NCBI GenBank assembly: GCA_008921705.1
Contig: VFFE01007028.1
Location: forward strand, 9,785 to 73,784
Length of the DNA: 64,000 bases
Direction: 5' to 3'
Source: Burhinus oedicnemus
Taxonomy: Eukaryota > Chordata > Aves > Charadriiformes > Burhinidae
The notes beneath the pieces were generated by a model that had not been told where the DNA came from, made no database searches, and saw nothing but the letters and a program-made list of their open reading frames with translations. Within the stretch, counting starts at the first letter, position 1. Each line of letters opens with the position of its first letter. The translations under genes were made by a program, and so were the position numbers. Shown one piece after another: positions 11,601 to 25,155 of the stretch.

Positions 11601-14600
11601 GTGATGGGGGGGGGGACACCAAACAAACAACAGACGTCCATGAAAACCTGTGAACTACTAAGACAGGACACCACACAAAAAAGAAGGTAAAGAAGGTTGC
11701 CTATCTATGCCCCCCCTTCATGTCCAGATGAAAAGACCTCCCTGAAATCACCAGCTTCATCTTCAAAACATCTGTCTGAGGCAGACAAATGGCACCACCT
11801 TCAATTTGCACAAGCAGGAGGCCAGGAGAAACTAACAGACCTGGCCTTTTTTTTTTTTTAATAAAAATATTTGGCTGACTCTGAAGTCTTAAAAAACAAA
11901 GCCATAAAGAAAGACTGACAGCGACAGGATCCAAGCCATTATATGCAGCATTTCAGGCCAGCATTTTTACCAAAGCAACAGCTCATCTGGATTTAACTCC
12001 TTTGCCATAGAATTAAAACACTATCTACATGAGTAGCACAGCCGAGCCAAAAATTGTAGCCAGGAAAGCAAATCCTCTAAGATTCCCACCCACCCTGCTT
12101 TTAACTTCTGTTTTCACAGGGGATCTGAAGAAACACAACTGTTCCTCCTGGCCAGACAGCATCAGAGTCAGAGTCTGGCCAGCAGCTTTTGCTGGTGGAT
12201 CACAGGCACAACGGCCGCCTGCTCAGACCCCCATAGCTGCATCACTTCCTTCTGGGCTAATGAGTAAAGAGTCATCTGTGTCAGCAAGGCGAGCAGGTGT
12301 GAGAAAGCACATGCAAGAAGTAAGACCTTATATCAACAGAAATCCAATCAGCTAAATATGCCTCGAAAACTAATTACAATGACTTAAACTGGATATGACA
12401 AAAAGGGAGAAATAAAATACAGGAGAAATCAGAAGAGTTAGTTCAGCAAATGAGCCCCTTAATTACAAGCTATCACCCACTCTACACCACCCTGGGATTT
12501 GGGCTCCAGCATCCGTGTTACCCACAGCTGTTTCCCTACTAACAACAGCAATGCTCCCAAAGCATCCAGGACCTTAAAAAAAGTGTATAGGAATACATAC
12601 ACAAAAGCTACATTAAATCCTGCTGTTCTTGCAACGGGGGCGCTAAGACTGGCCCCCTTTTACATGACGCTGGAATTACAGCTATGGCCCTCTGGGAGAT
12701 GCGCAATCCTCTTCAGGCAAGGCTTCCGCCTGGTGGGGATGGCGGTTCTCACTTGCTCTTCCAATCCCTCATTTTCAACAGCAACAATGTCACGGGTATT
12801 ACCATGAGGCCAATGAAAGAGAGAAATATTCTCACTCCTAGAATTTACACACCATCAACAGCATCCATTTCTTTTCTCTTTTTTTTTTTTTCAAATCTAG
12901 CAATAGCTAGACACATTTCTTTCTCATTTCCCTGTCTACCTCACCAAGCATATCACAGATTCTAGTACTTTTTAGCACCTTCCCCTGCTTCCTCCCGCGA
13001 AGCTTTTATTTAGGCCTAAGAAGCAAAGAGCTCATACGGTGGTTTCCTTCCCCCACCCTCCTCAGTTACTACTTCCTCTAGACTTGCTTTCAGACAATCC
13101 AATGCAATTCTTAAATTAAAATCCGTTTATGAAGAATTAGCTCTGCTGGAGCTTTCCTGCGTGCTGCTCTACAAAGGAAAGAAAGTTTGCGATGCTGTGA
13201 TTCAGGGCTCGCTCCTCATTTTTCTTTACCGCTCTTTCAAGTGTCTGTACAAAATGCCCTGCTGACCCATCTGAAGCTGAGTGATAAGCAGCTGATCCAC
13301 TGTGTTTTACCGCGTGTCTCTTATGTAAAACCATCTCCTTAAGCAAGCCATATGCTGCAAACATACTTTGAAATGTCTCCATAATAATCCGAGAAGCAGA
13401 ACTGTTTGTCAAATAGCACACACACTACTGCTGGCCACTTGGAATAACCATCAGCCGCAAGTAGGTACATATGCTCATTGTGATCTGCAAAAATCAGCAT
13501 GGCATCTTTGCCAAGGCTTAGCAAACGCCAGAGTGGCTTCTAGTTTCGATAACTACCATTCACTTTGGCTAATATCTCCTTTTACGTGGAATTTCAAGCC
13601 TGATTACCAACCACAAATATGTAACAAACTGCTCCTTTCAATTTGTTGTGGTGATATTCATGCCTTTCACCCAACATCGCAACATGAAAGATTTATGGTA
13701 TTAATCATGCACATCATAGTAAACGATCATTTTCTACTGTCGATTGCATTTTTCTGCTGGAATAAGGATGAAAGTCTTGAGCTGCTTATCATTTGCCCAG
13801 CCAGAAAACAAACTATTATTGTGCTATTTTAACCAAAGCTGGAGCTTAGTTTCTATGGGTAACGTCCTCAGATGCAGCAGCTACATGGTTCGGGAGCTTG
13901 ACTACCCCATTTTGAAAAACAATTTAGAAACTTAATTTTAGCTAAATGCAGGGCTTGACCGTGCAAGGATTTATTCAGGAACAGCTTTTCAAAACTAAAG
14001 ATTAATTCTAGGCTTGTTGTCTAGAGGTTCTCTGTCACAACAGCAAGCTGCGTTAAGCCAGCCTGCATTCCCGCACTGCAAGCTACGCTTGCCTGAAAGA
14101 CGCCACAGAGCAAGAGCGACCCTGGCATTTCTCTTGCTAGAGTTAGCAGCTGCTGGACCCGGGTCGCTGAGCTGCTGCAGCCCTTGGGCTTCAAACTGCA
14201 CCCCACAATAAGCCAGCTAGTTGGGTTTGCAGGATCACAAACCAGTTGCACAGCCAGGAACTGAGTGTATTTGCTTGCGCCGCAACCCAAAAGCAAGCAG
14301 GAACCTGGTGTAGGTGCTCCACAGCTTATTTATCAAGGAGCCAAGGGCAGTATGTGACCTCAGGCGCAGGGGGGGCAGCACACGCTGCAAAGCCCACTCA
14401 GGACGCTGGGGAAGTGGTTGGAGCACAGGCCAGGCTGAGCTCCACGCTGACACAGCTGTCCTGTGATCGGAAACCAAAATAGCTCATACAAAGCTAGCTC
14501 AAGGGTGCGCCCACAAGTTACAGTCCTACTTTTGGATAGGCATAGTGTACGTCCACCTTAAGGCGTTTTGTTTGCAAAAAGCATTCCCCTAGTCCTACTG

Positions 14601-15739
14601 TCTCATAGCATTGGAAAGCTGCTGTGTTCTTATCCAGTTTCCAAGTATTCCTCATTTGTAGAGGTATAAGGAAAAGCAAGGCGCTGTCTTTCACTATACC
14701 TTAAAATGGGGATCTTCCCAACCTGCAGCTAACACCACTGCCCGCTTCCGAGTCCCAGTTTCCAGAGATAAGGAGGTCTTCTTATTCAGCAATTATTTGA
14801 GGACTGATCAAGATAATCCCCTTCTCAAACACATACTTGTGAATTTTACTTGCTTTAAATATAAAAGAAAAAGCTCTTAAAAAAAAAATAAAAATCACTC
14901 ACATTAATTCCTTTCAGCCTTCATTAGCATCTGGGAAACAAACACTAGAGATTTCTTCTTCCTAACTTCATACTTGTAAGAAAAACAGGAATACGGCTTA
15001 GCACATACTTAAAATAACAAAACGTGTTGGAATATTCAGACTCTCCTTTTGCTTCTTCAAAAGCTGTGCTCTGCTCTGGCATCCAGCCTTATTTTAAGAG
15101 CCACAGCTCCACCCTCCTTATCATAACTTCTCCTCTGTCCCAGACACTGTCCCTCATTATGCACCTACAATATGGTCCCCTGCTTTTTTCCACCCATCCC
15201 ACATCTCTGCTCCTTCACAGCAACCTCATGCTTTTTGTCCTTCCCTCGGGTACCAGCAATAGTCATTTAATCTCCTCTATTCATGACAACAGCTTTCCGT
15301 AGTAAGCAATACTGCCTCTTTGATCAAGTGCAAAATAATTTAAATTGTTGCAGAATGAGTCAACAGATTCCAGGAACTAATCCAGTCCTGCACCTCCCTC
15401 AGAGCAATTTTTCAAGCCACCTGCAGATTCACGCAGAAAAGCCAAGTATGTACCCATGGTCAAAAGGTATCTTTCTCCCCCAGTGTTGTACAGTAAGGCT
15501 CAACTTCTGTAAGACCTCCAAAAGGTGTCCTAAAATAAATCCTAACCTGTGAACAAAGATGAGCTAAATTAGTACTGAAAGACAAACATGGTTTTGTTTT
15601 CTTATTAAAAAAAGCTTGATTCTGAGATAACTGGATCAGAGACTTTTCAATGGCTTATTCCTTCTTATCGAGGATGTATTTACCTTGGATCTATCAGCCA
15701 CAGGGATTGCACTTAATACCAGCTGCACTTTACCAGAGA
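8633..15739. other. Intronic DNA, no recognised element
   Basis: No exon or repeat family recognised over about 7.1 kb. Points noted: a short tandem repeat of GGCAGCTCAGGGGC near 11450-11480, a G run near 11607-11615, a T run near 11848-11859, and an AT-rich, non-repetitive segment at about 13080-13940 discussed as a possible conserved element. The longest frame (13368-13832, 154 codons) has no recognisable domain. Confidence 0.55.
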
Positions 15740-15905
15740 GAAAAGGATGGTTAAAACTTTGCTGATGTTCGATTCTCCATTCTGCCAAGGGCAAATCACT
15801 TAATCTCCATCTCATTTCCCCACATGCAGAGGGGAGTAACTGTAGGCAACAGAGGCATTGTAAAGGTGGAAGTTCATAGATATTACAGTGATGGAAAACA
15901 CATAA
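15740..15905 (+). mobile_element. Ancient MIR-type SINE (amniote MIR), degenerate
   Basis: Recognisable MIR landmarks occur in order: TTCGATTCTCCATTCTGCCA (consensus TTCGAATCCTGGCTCTGCCA), AAGGGCAAATCACTTAATCT (consensus TGGGCAAGTCACTTAACCT), CATTTCCCCACATGCAGAGG (consensus GTTTCCCCATCTGTAAAATGG), then TTGTAAAGG and TGATGGAAAACAC near the 3' part. MIR is a tRNA-derived SINE active before the amniote radiation, and some copies in amniotes act as regulatory DNA. Boundaries are approximate. Confidence 0.7.
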
Positions 15906-18089
15906 ACCCACAAGAAATCCTACTTGCGTGCTCTGAGAGGGATTTTCAGGGTCTAACAACTGCACTGGAAATGCCCCAGACCAGCTAACTTTTCTTAACA
16001 TTCCAGCTGGATTCACCTGAGTGGCAGGGGAGTTCAGTCTCCCATCCCCAGCTGGCTCTTGCTGCTCAGGTTACTTTTATGAGCCTCAATTTCTCACATT
16101 TCCGCTATTTCAAGGGATGATCTGAGTCAGAATAATCCACTTATTAAACTTAGCGAGAGACAGTCATTCTTCACTCTAATTCTACAAATGCCTTTTTCCA
16201 CCGTGCAAGGCACGGAGCAAGCACCAGAAGGTGAAATGGCATTCGTAAGCAAAAGCCATTTTGCCACGTTTCTCAAACATCTGTCTGAATCACATCTTTG
16301 TTTTTCCTTTTTATTTCATCACAAAGGCACACAAGAGATGCACAAGATTCCCATTCACATTTATTTAAAACAACTTACGCCAATTAGTGAAGGACTATTT
16401 CCTTCTGAAACAGGAGCAGCAACGCTGAGCAGCTACTCTTGTATTAAATGTCCACCTGCAGACATCCTAAAGCCTTTCTCACAGCTTGACTTTAGCTTTC
16501 AATGTTATGTCAGTTCTTCTTTAGGTGACATTTGCTAATTTGTCTTTAGAAACTGCCGTTCCTACTGTCAATTGCTATCCTCACCCTGCCATCATTTCCA
16601 TTTGCACGAACCCAGCAAAAGTATCTGCACACCATTTGTCCTACACTACAGCTCACAGCGGAGAGAAACCACAAGCCAGCACATCACAGCTAGACGGATT
16701 TTTAGTTACATCAGTAATATCTCCCCTATGAAAGCTAAAGCAAAGGGATAACAGCCAACACCGCATCCACGAGCGATTTGCAGCATGAGTGAAAGGAGCA
16801 ACAGGAAAGCGAGAGGCTGGCCAGATCAATAAAAGCTGCTTGAGATCCTTGCTCACCACCACCTTGCTGCACCCTCTCTCTGGAGGCGTGCAGCCCAGCG
16901 CAGAGCTGTGACCTGCTCACGGAGCAGTGTTGGTGACTCCACATCACCAGGCCACTCCAGCACTACGGCTATCCCGCCTTATTTGCAACCACTGAAATAT
17001 CTAACTGCGTCTACGCTGCTGTTCATTACTAGCATGATACTGAGAACACAGAGCGCTTTACAGAAGTGTACAAAGGGAGCATCATCCTCAGAGGAGTTGA
17101 AACATTACTAGACCATAAAGCTCTCTGTAGATTTTGGGAATACAGTCATATAAGCACACACTGGAGTAACCATATTGCCTAGTCTAGAAGAACAAGTAGA
17201 CAATTTAAAGAACTAATCATTTGTATTCAGCTGTCTCTCTCTCCCTCTAGTTCCCTGGCTAACTGAGGCACGTGCCTTCACCAGCCATGGACCAGAGTAT
17301 TTGGGCATTAAAATGAAAGGTATGAGTACTTAGAAGCTGACCTGGGATACAGCGCAGCCAATGCATTGGTGCAAAGAGCTCCCTGTCAGCGGCCAGGATG
17401 CTCAGAAGACAGTGTTGCACTAAGCTAGGGTTCCTAAGTCATGTATTCCAAGAGCCAAAGCACCAGCATCAATCAAATACCTTTGCTGTGACACCCTCAG
17501 CTCTGCTGCCTCACAGAGCCCAGGTGATATATCGCAGCACTAATGCCCTCACCTAAACGCTTTAGAGGCCCTGATAGCCAGCTGCCACCTTGCTGTCATC
17601 TTTTCTCCTCCTGCCAGAGCAAGGCCACGCATGAGGGTCCCTCTTCCCTCATATTTGTTCAAATTCCTGTAACTCCTTTAATCGCATCTTTAATTTTTGA
17701 GAACCAAACACAAACAAACAAAATCCCAAATGAACGAAAAAAAATAATCCCTAAACCACAACCACACAGATATGTGAAGAAAAAAAAAAAAAAAGAGATG
17801 ACAGTTGAAAAGCTAATTTAGAATTTAAGAGGCCTGCACTCACTTTATTGCATGATCTTTTATGGAAAACCGACATCAAGATGCTCCCCGAAGGAAAGAA
17901 TAGCACTTTCCCACTCCACAAGAGTATTACAAAGAGGGAGGGGGAAGAAAGAAAGAAAAAAAAAAAAATTAAAAAAAATTGTGAACTGCTTGGGTACGAT
18001 GTGAGAGAGCTTCAGACCCTAAACCAAACCAGAGAGAGATGCAGAGCAGCATGCAAGCAGCCAGCACCAAAAACCTGGAAGCAGCAGCT
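15906..18089. other. Intronic DNA, no recognised element
   Basis: Unique-looking sequence. An A-rich stretch at 17700-17795 contains CAAACAAACAAA and an A run of about 15. Another A-rich stretch lies at 17945-17982, just before the CpG island. No exon seen. Confidence 0.55.
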
Positions 18090-18660
18090 CCGTCCCGGGC
18101 GTTCACTCCCGCGAACTCCGGCCTCGCTCCCCACCCTCGGGAAGACGCCGGGAAGACGGACAGGCGGGGGGTTTCCCCCAAGTCCATCAAGGTGGCAACG
18201 GAGAGGACGAACTGCCTCCGTGGCGCTCAGCCGAGGCCACCCAGCCCGTCACCCCGGGGACGCCCGGCCAACCCGCCCCACGCGTGTTCGGCAGCGCGGC
18301 GCGGCGCCCCCGCTCCGCCGGGAGACGGGCGCTCCCGAAGCGGCGTTTCGGTTTCCCGGGGGTTTGCCCTGAGCAAGTCCCGGCTCCCACCGGCTCCCGG
18401 GGGAAGGGGCGCACTCCCGGGCACCCCTCCCGCCCCCGGGGCGGTGCAACACCTCCCTCTGCCGGGCAGCGGCGGAGCGGCACGGTCCCGCCGCCCAGAT
18501 GTGCCCCCCCACCGCCGCCCAGATGTTCTCCCCAGCCACAGCTGGAGAGGAGCCCGCAGGGAGGACGGTGAAGGACCGGCAGCTTCCTTCGCCTTTCCCT
18601 TGGGCGGGGGGGAAGGAAAGCAGGAGCCGCCGGCAGCCGGTGCATTGCACCTGGGCAGAA
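18090..18660. promoter_or_regulatory. Second CpG island inside MDGA1 intron 1
   Basis: Roughly 570 bp of GC-rich, CpG-dense sequence with sharp edges, flanked by A-rich DNA on the left (17935-17985). It lies about 6.5 kb downstream of the MDGA1 start exon in gene sense. It includes a short imperfect tandem duplication sharing CCGCCGCCCAGATGT (18488-18502 and 18512-18526). No exon with a recognisable start and donor was found. It could be an alternative promoter, a promoter of a non-coding transcript, or an orphan CpG island. Overlapping open frames of 150-223 codons on both strands are rich in P, R, G and A and look like base-composition artefacts. Confidence 0.65.
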
Positions 18661-21600
18661 GTCAGGAAAGCAGGTGGGGAGTCAAAGCCTTCATTCCAAG
18701 GAACACCTGACACCGGGCATGAAAACTGCTGCCCAACAAGTCCTGTCCCAGCTAACCTGTTGCTAACAGCCCTTCTCTGACTAAACTTTTGTTGAGCCAA
18801 GATGCCCAGGATCTCCCTTTCCTGGCTCCTCTGCTCAAGTTCTTTCCTAGCTCTTTAATGCAGCGCTTTTGATCGTCATCCCCATGGGTTATCACACATT
18901 TAATTTCTTCTTTTAAACGCTAAGCAAGTGCTTGGCTATAAAACACAAACCTCTGTTGTTCCTTCAATCCCCTCCCCCAAATAAAGGGCAGATGAAAGCT
19001 TTTTTATTTTCAAAGCAAGTACTTGGATCCTAACAGAGCAGAGATCTCACCAGTTAAACATGGGCACAGAGACATGAAACACACGCACTCTCCTCTCCCA
19101 TCTCTTCGCAGCACATCACTCTCTGGCAGATCCTGGAGGCCCTGCCAGATCTGCATTCTGCTGTGCAGGGTCAGCGCTATATCCCTCCCCTTCCTCCCCA
19201 AGCGTGGGGGACATTGGCATGTTTTCCCCATGTGGATTTAAACCCATGCAACACCAGCAGCTGATGATTGGCAAAAGGTGGCTGGGACACAGGCACTTAA
19301 TGTGCTCACCTTGACTGCTTGAGAGCAAAAATGGTCTCAAAGTTTTCTTAATAGTTTCACTCTACACAAGACCTGGGTGGCCAAGCATAGCCTAAAGACA
19401 CCCCCACTGTTATTACCAGATACAGGTACCCGTGGCATCTCTGAGAACAAACCAACATTTTCCACCGTCTCTTGTCCAGAAGGAGCCCACCGCAAGCTGA
19501 CCGCTCATCTTCCCCACAGCAAAATACAGCTCCCTCTGAGGACACAACACAGCAACCCCTCTGCACAAGACATACCAACATCTCACCTACCCTAGTGAGA
19601 ACTTCACCAGTGAACTGTCTCTCCAGAGCTACACAGGCAAACCAGTTGACTGTGGACTTACCACATGCTGGCTAAAGAAACCTTTTGCAGGTAGGGTTCA
19701 GGACATTCCCACAAATGGAGTAAGCATCACCCTCCACCCCAAGCAGCCTTTCACTAGTAGAAAGGCACCTATCTCTATTGCTTTTGCCAGCCCATTCACA
19801 TCGGGCAGAATGCGATTTTTCCCTACCCCTCAACTCTGCCCTCCTCATAACAAGCCGAAGCCATGCAGGCAGGACTCAGGCATAGACTATGCTTAATGAA
19901 TCAAGGAAGCACAATGTGTGTAGAGGGAGGGACTGGAAGCCTGAAACTGCACTATTCAAGCAAGCAGAATAGCAGTAACTCCAGTCAAAACACGGGTAAA
20001 ACAGTAGGGCTTCTGGTTGATGGGAAGTGTCACAAGAACTCTGAGTTACCAGCATGGAAGTCACTTAGTCTTGTTACTCAAAAATAAGGACAGCAGCCTC
20101 AGCAGCGCAGCATCCTTTACTGCCACTGCTGAATTGCTGTCTGACTACTGAACCTCCAAGGCCATCTTCTGCTGCATCTTCCACTTATTGGGAGCCACTT
20201 ATTATCTCCCTCCCCTCTCTCTTAAACTCATCTGAAATACAGATATATATTTCAAAAAAATCCAGTGCAAACCTGACACGGTGATAATTTTAAAAGCTAT
20301 GCTGCTCATGTCAAATTATTCAACATCTGTCTTCATGTTCCCACAAAAATTAGCATAGGATGGTGGTTTCTGATGACACCTATAGTGAAATATTTTGACT
20401 TCTACCAGCAAGTTGCAAACAACCTGTCAAGAGGATAATGTCAGTTTTCTAGTACTGCATATTAAAGCCAATTGAGGTCTTATCTGGTGTGTGAAGCTAC
20501 TGACCTGACCTAAAAACAGAGGCTCTGGTGTCACGGGAGGGTGAATCTGACACACTAGAGCTGGAGAACAGCAAGGCACGCTGAAGCACAGGGCTGGACA
20601 GATTTAATGCCTTGACCTTAAAAAGCTGCTAAAGAACTATGCAAATCTTGGACCAACCCAGCCCTTAGGCGAGACTGTTTCTGTAGCCCTCCAGTTACAA
20701 AACTCCTTCCTGTAACCAAAAGGCTACAGCCTAAACTGCCGTAGAGTTAAGAGCTGGACAACAAGGAGAAATTGCTGAGCACAGAGGATGTGTGTACATA
20801 TATATATACACACACACAAACACTCACACATATAAATATATATATATAAAATCTGGAAAACGCAACGTATGAGCACAGCGGTCCTCCAAACAGAATCGGC
20901 CAAGAAGTAGCTCTACCAGCTCCGCCAGTACTTTAGCCAGCGATCTGCTCACCCATTTCTGAGGGCACAGGGTGCACTGGGATTAACAGCAAGAAAGCTG
21001 AAGAGCTCCTCGTCTGGACTCCTCTGCCCACAGCTGTAGGCAGGGGTAGGAGAGAGGGGCTGACCAGGTCACCAGGCTCAAGGTTAACATTAGAGTGCGT
21101 CTGTGGCCTCAGAAACTGGCTGCAAAAGACACACACAGGTTCAAAGAGGGCGTGAGGCATCCTGCTTGGGCAATGCTGCACTGAAAACTCTAGGAAAAGA
21201 GGCTTTTACTTTACAGGTAAAAGCAGCAGGAAACAAATCATGTCATGTGTACACAAAATGAAAAAGTGTGGATGTTTATGGCCTAAACCCAGGCATGACA
21301 CTCCTCCATCACAGACGCAAGAAAACATTCTTCCACTAGATTTTTTGGCTGCCTGTAGTGGCATCTCACAGGTGATTCAGTGTGATGATGTCTCTTTAAA
21401 GAGCTTTACTGGGTCATTTATTCCCCACCTCAGAGGCCAGGGCAGGACTGTTTTGCGCTGCAAGTGCTTCACTCCCACCAGTTTCAAATGCCTGAAGTAA
21501 TGCAGCCCATCCAGCCCCTCCAGTCACGGTGCCAGGCAACTTTCCCTGCTGTCCAGCCTAAACCTTCCTTTTATTCCCTTTCCATCACCTTGCTGTAGCC

Positions 21601-24399
21601 CCTTATCACATGCTGTGATGACCATTCCTGAAATGCCTTTTCCGCAGGTGAGTTATGAGAGGCAGGGGATGGAACATCCCACTCTTTTGTTCAGCCTGAA
21701 AGGCTGCTGCTGATCAGCTGGACTGTGCTAGTTGTGAGACAACCCAGAAACGCTAATTATATACTGCGCATGGAGTAAGCAAACAGCAGCCCTGTGCATG
21801 CTCTGAACCAGCGCTATGCAAGTCCCGAGGTCTGCAAGGCTGACTAGGAAGCAAGAGGCACACTATTCCCTTTGGACACCCCCCCCCATCCTCCCCTTTC
21901 AGTCTAACTTAAAGTCTTTAAGCGTCGGTAACTCCAAGCCTGGAAAGGCAAGTCCCCTTTCTCCTTAACTCTTCCTCCCTCCCCCCAAATTCTGACATTT
22001 CCCAGAGATCTATTACAGCTCGCTCCTCATTTTGACCAGCAGCATTAATGCACCAGGATTGAAAGGAACACGCAGTTTGGGAAATGGGGTACCGCAAAAG
22101 GCTAATAAAAGTTGCCTCTTGGCAGTCTGCTGTGTGTTCTGTATCAGGCCAGCCTTGTCTTATTGCAACAAACAAGGCTGAAAGGATGGGATCAGCTAAT
22201 GAGAAGAGGGTTTCAGACACACTTCAGTCATTACAACAAATGCCAATTTATATAACAAGCCTCTTCAGGTAGCAGGCTAAAAGCACCTTGACTCCTAATT
22301 AAATTGCACCTCCATTGCAAATGCTCCTTTCCCAGAAACCCCCTTACACACATTTTATTTATACCATTCATCTCAATAAACCTCTCCAACAACTCCGCTC
22401 TCCTAGACAGAGGTCTTTTGTGCACATCCATGTGGGTGTATTATTTAAAGGGTACATCACATGGATACTTTATCTCGTTTAATCTGATTTAATCTCAGCA
22501 GATTTACTGAAATAAAATATATTTATAGACCCATATAGATGCCTTCCCCCATCTCCATTGCCATAAATAAATATTCAAAAGCAGAAAAAACAGATCTGAA
22601 ACATGATGCTCGAGTTCCCATAATTTCTACATTAAGTGCCACATGAGACCGACCTTCTCAACACAGAACACTCAAGTACAGATTAAAGCTATGGTGAGAG
22701 ACTAACATTTAGGACAAACCAAAGTGGTGGTGGTGGGGCAGTAGGACTGGTTTCTAATCGTGCTTTATTTATCCTTGCAAATATAAGAGTATATTGGCTC
22801 TGCTTGAGCCATCAATAACAGCAATTTCGCATCCAAACATACAGTGCTGGCTGCACGAGGCATGAAATCGGTGCAGGGCAGTGGACTGAAGGCAGGGTTG
22901 AGAAAGACAATATGAAAACTATTAGTCACCGTAGAAGTTTGCGGCGTGCTGATTCCACGCGACACTGCTCTGGGCTGCACTCAGGCAGCTGCGTATTAAG
23001 GCTCCTGATGGTCTCAACAGATAGTTTAAAGAGGTAGGGGAGGGGAGAGGAGGGAAGAGACGGGATTTCTCCTTTGTGTAGCTAAGTAGGAGAATAGATA
23101 GAAGTAGTGTACCATTTTGGCTTAAGAGGATGCCTTCATCTTAGTGCATGTCTATATCTGCGCTTTCTTTTGTACACAGCTTCTCCAATCTCTCTCTGAG
23201 AGAAAAAGACAAAAACATCAGTAAGTTATTCTGAAGATCTAATTTAGCAGCAACTCTATCAAATGCAAGTTCACTGAAGTGGATGAAAAAAATACAACAG
23301 GCAACCTTCTAAAGCACATTTAAGCAAAACTGATTTTAAGCTCTGTCCCTCTTGCTACAGTCCTGAGCAGCGAGGCCATTCTACAGCAAGTGACAGCTAC
23401 TCAGCGGCAAGCACACTAAAACAAAAGAATAAAAGTTCAGCTGGAAGCAGATTACCTGTTTTAAAGGATTAAATAACCTGCCCTGACCAGGTCTCTGTAC
23501 CACAAACTCATTCTACTCCTCATCTTTCCAGCCTTCGTAGGGTCCTACAATTTTCTTCTGGACATGCAGACTGGGAGAAAACACATATACTGGGAGGGAA
23601 AAAGAAAAAAGAAAGGAAGCTAAACACCCTCTATTTAAAATGGTTATTTTACAAAACGGACCCAAACTCAAATTAACATCCCAGCCCTCAAGGAGAAAGG
23701 AGGAATTGTTTCCATTAAAGAAATACATCATTAAAAAGTGACCTACAAAGACTTACCCATAGTCAGTGAGACTGAACTGATCTTTGCCAGAGCTCACACA
23801 AGAGACTGGCTGCGTGCTGTTAAAAAAGGGGGAGCGGGGGGGCTGGATTCTCTCACTGGGGTCTCTCTTCAGAGCTCAGAGAGCTTGGCTTGTTAGAGGC
23901 AGAGGCATGCCTTCCAGAAGGACTTTACAGCTACGCACAACTGAGTTGTAAGCCAAGATAAAGCCGGCTTGTTATGAGAGGCAAGTCTTGTGGGTCGCTT
24001 TTATTTATTTTTTCCCAGTGTATTGGAAATGCAGATCTTGTAAAGCAAGAATTAAGAGAGGGCTGGCAGAGGGAAAGGGGGGCTGCACGGCTGGCTAAAG
24101 TAAATCTCGGCTGCTCTCTCAACCCAGGGCTTGTGCTCGGAGGGGGCACGGGGTGCCATCCCCAGCCTCTGCCCCCTGCCTTCCTCTCTGCCCTTGGAAG
24201 CGGAGGGGCTGCGGGAGCCAGACCTCTCTGGGGGACACCCGAGCTTGACATTTGCCACCTTGCCTGCAAACAAGGAGGGGAAGTAAGCACCATAACTGCA
24301 AAAATAATTATAAAAAAACAATAATAGGAAAAAAAAAAAAATCAAGCAGCTCGACATCAGCTCTGCCACACACCACCCCCCCTACCCCATCCCCTCGGT
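18661..24399. other. Intronic DNA between the two CpG islands
   Basis: No exon or interspersed repeat recognised. It contains a (TA)/(CA) microsatellite (20795-20850), a C run near 21881-21888, an AT-rich segment around 22270-22580 with ATAAATAAATATTCA-like sequence, and a G-rich patch at 23828-23841. This stretch would be transcribed as intron 1 of MDGA1. Confidence 0.55.
20795..20850. repeat. (TA)/(CA) dinucleotide microsatellite
   Basis: ACATATATATATACACACAC followed by further CA and TA blocks. It is an impure simple repeat. Confidence 0.85.
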
Positions 24400-25155
24400 C
24401 TTAAGAGGAAAATCGGCAGCAAAGTTCAATAGGGTGCAAAAGCAGCCTCACCTCTCACGCACGTTCCCCCCTCCCCCGGGAGGGGAGGGAGCCCGGCGGG
24501 GCTCGCCGTGGGCTGTGCGGGGGGAGCCGGGGCAGGGCGAGGAGCCGGCCCCGCCGGGCCGGGCAGAGCCGGGGAGCACCGCCCCGCACGCCGCCGGCGG
24601 GGAGCGGGGTGCCCCCGGCAGCGAGGGAGACCCCCGGCCGCCTTCCTCTTCGCCTCCCCGTGCCGGTGCTCCTGCAAGGAAGCATCCCCGCAAGGACAGG
24701 GCGGGCAGGGCATCCTCCGTCCTCCCCCTGCCCCAAAGAAACTGCAACTCGGAGGTGCTCCCGGAGCTACGCCGCCGCTTTTCGCACGCCGGCATCAGCG
24801 TGGCGTCCCCACGCGAGGCGGGTGGGGGAGCGGGGAGGCAGGGCCGGGGCCCGGGGTCGCTCCCGCGGCTCCAGGCGCGGCCGGCCCGGCGGCAGCCTCG
24901 CCAGCGGTCCCTGCGTGCCATCTGGGCGGACTCGTAAATCGGAGGCGGCCAGGGGTTACGGCGAGGAATTATGAAGTAGCTCCAGGCGCTGGAAGCCCTA
25001 TTGCTGCATAAATCTCTCCGCTCGGGCTGCGACGAGCTCCGCCGGCATCATTTACTTTCTCCTGCAGGTGCTTTTTAACTTTGATCCCACCGCCGCCGTC
25101 TGCGCCCTCGCCTCCCCCCTCCCTCCCAAACGGCGACCGCGACAACGTCTCTTAC

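Larger units (their letters stand above)
1..25155 (-). other. MDGA1: MDGA1 intron 1 (5' part, continues beyond the left edge)
   Basis: Everything downstream of the exon 1 donor in gene sense. I looked for the next MDGA1 exon, which should encode the first Ig domain with motifs such as SERVYTIREG and CLVTGHPRPQ, in the minus-strand translations and did not find it. The intron is therefore longer than 25 kb. A very long first intron is common in genes of neuronal cell-surface proteins. The known contents are listed as separate entries. Confidence 0.7.

Noticed and set aside
13368..13832. 154-codon plus-strand frame
   Set aside because: Length is within chance for 64 kb in six frames, and the translation has no recognisable family.
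18039..18710. 223-codon plus-strand frame in the intronic CpG island
   Set aside because: Rich in P, R, G and A with long frames open on both strands at once. This is what GC-rich DNA with few stop codons gives. No domain, and no splice or Kozak support.
24434..25011. Several 150-170 codon frames on both strands in the MDGA1 CpG island
   Set aside because: Same composition effect; mutually overlapping and without recognisable protein features.
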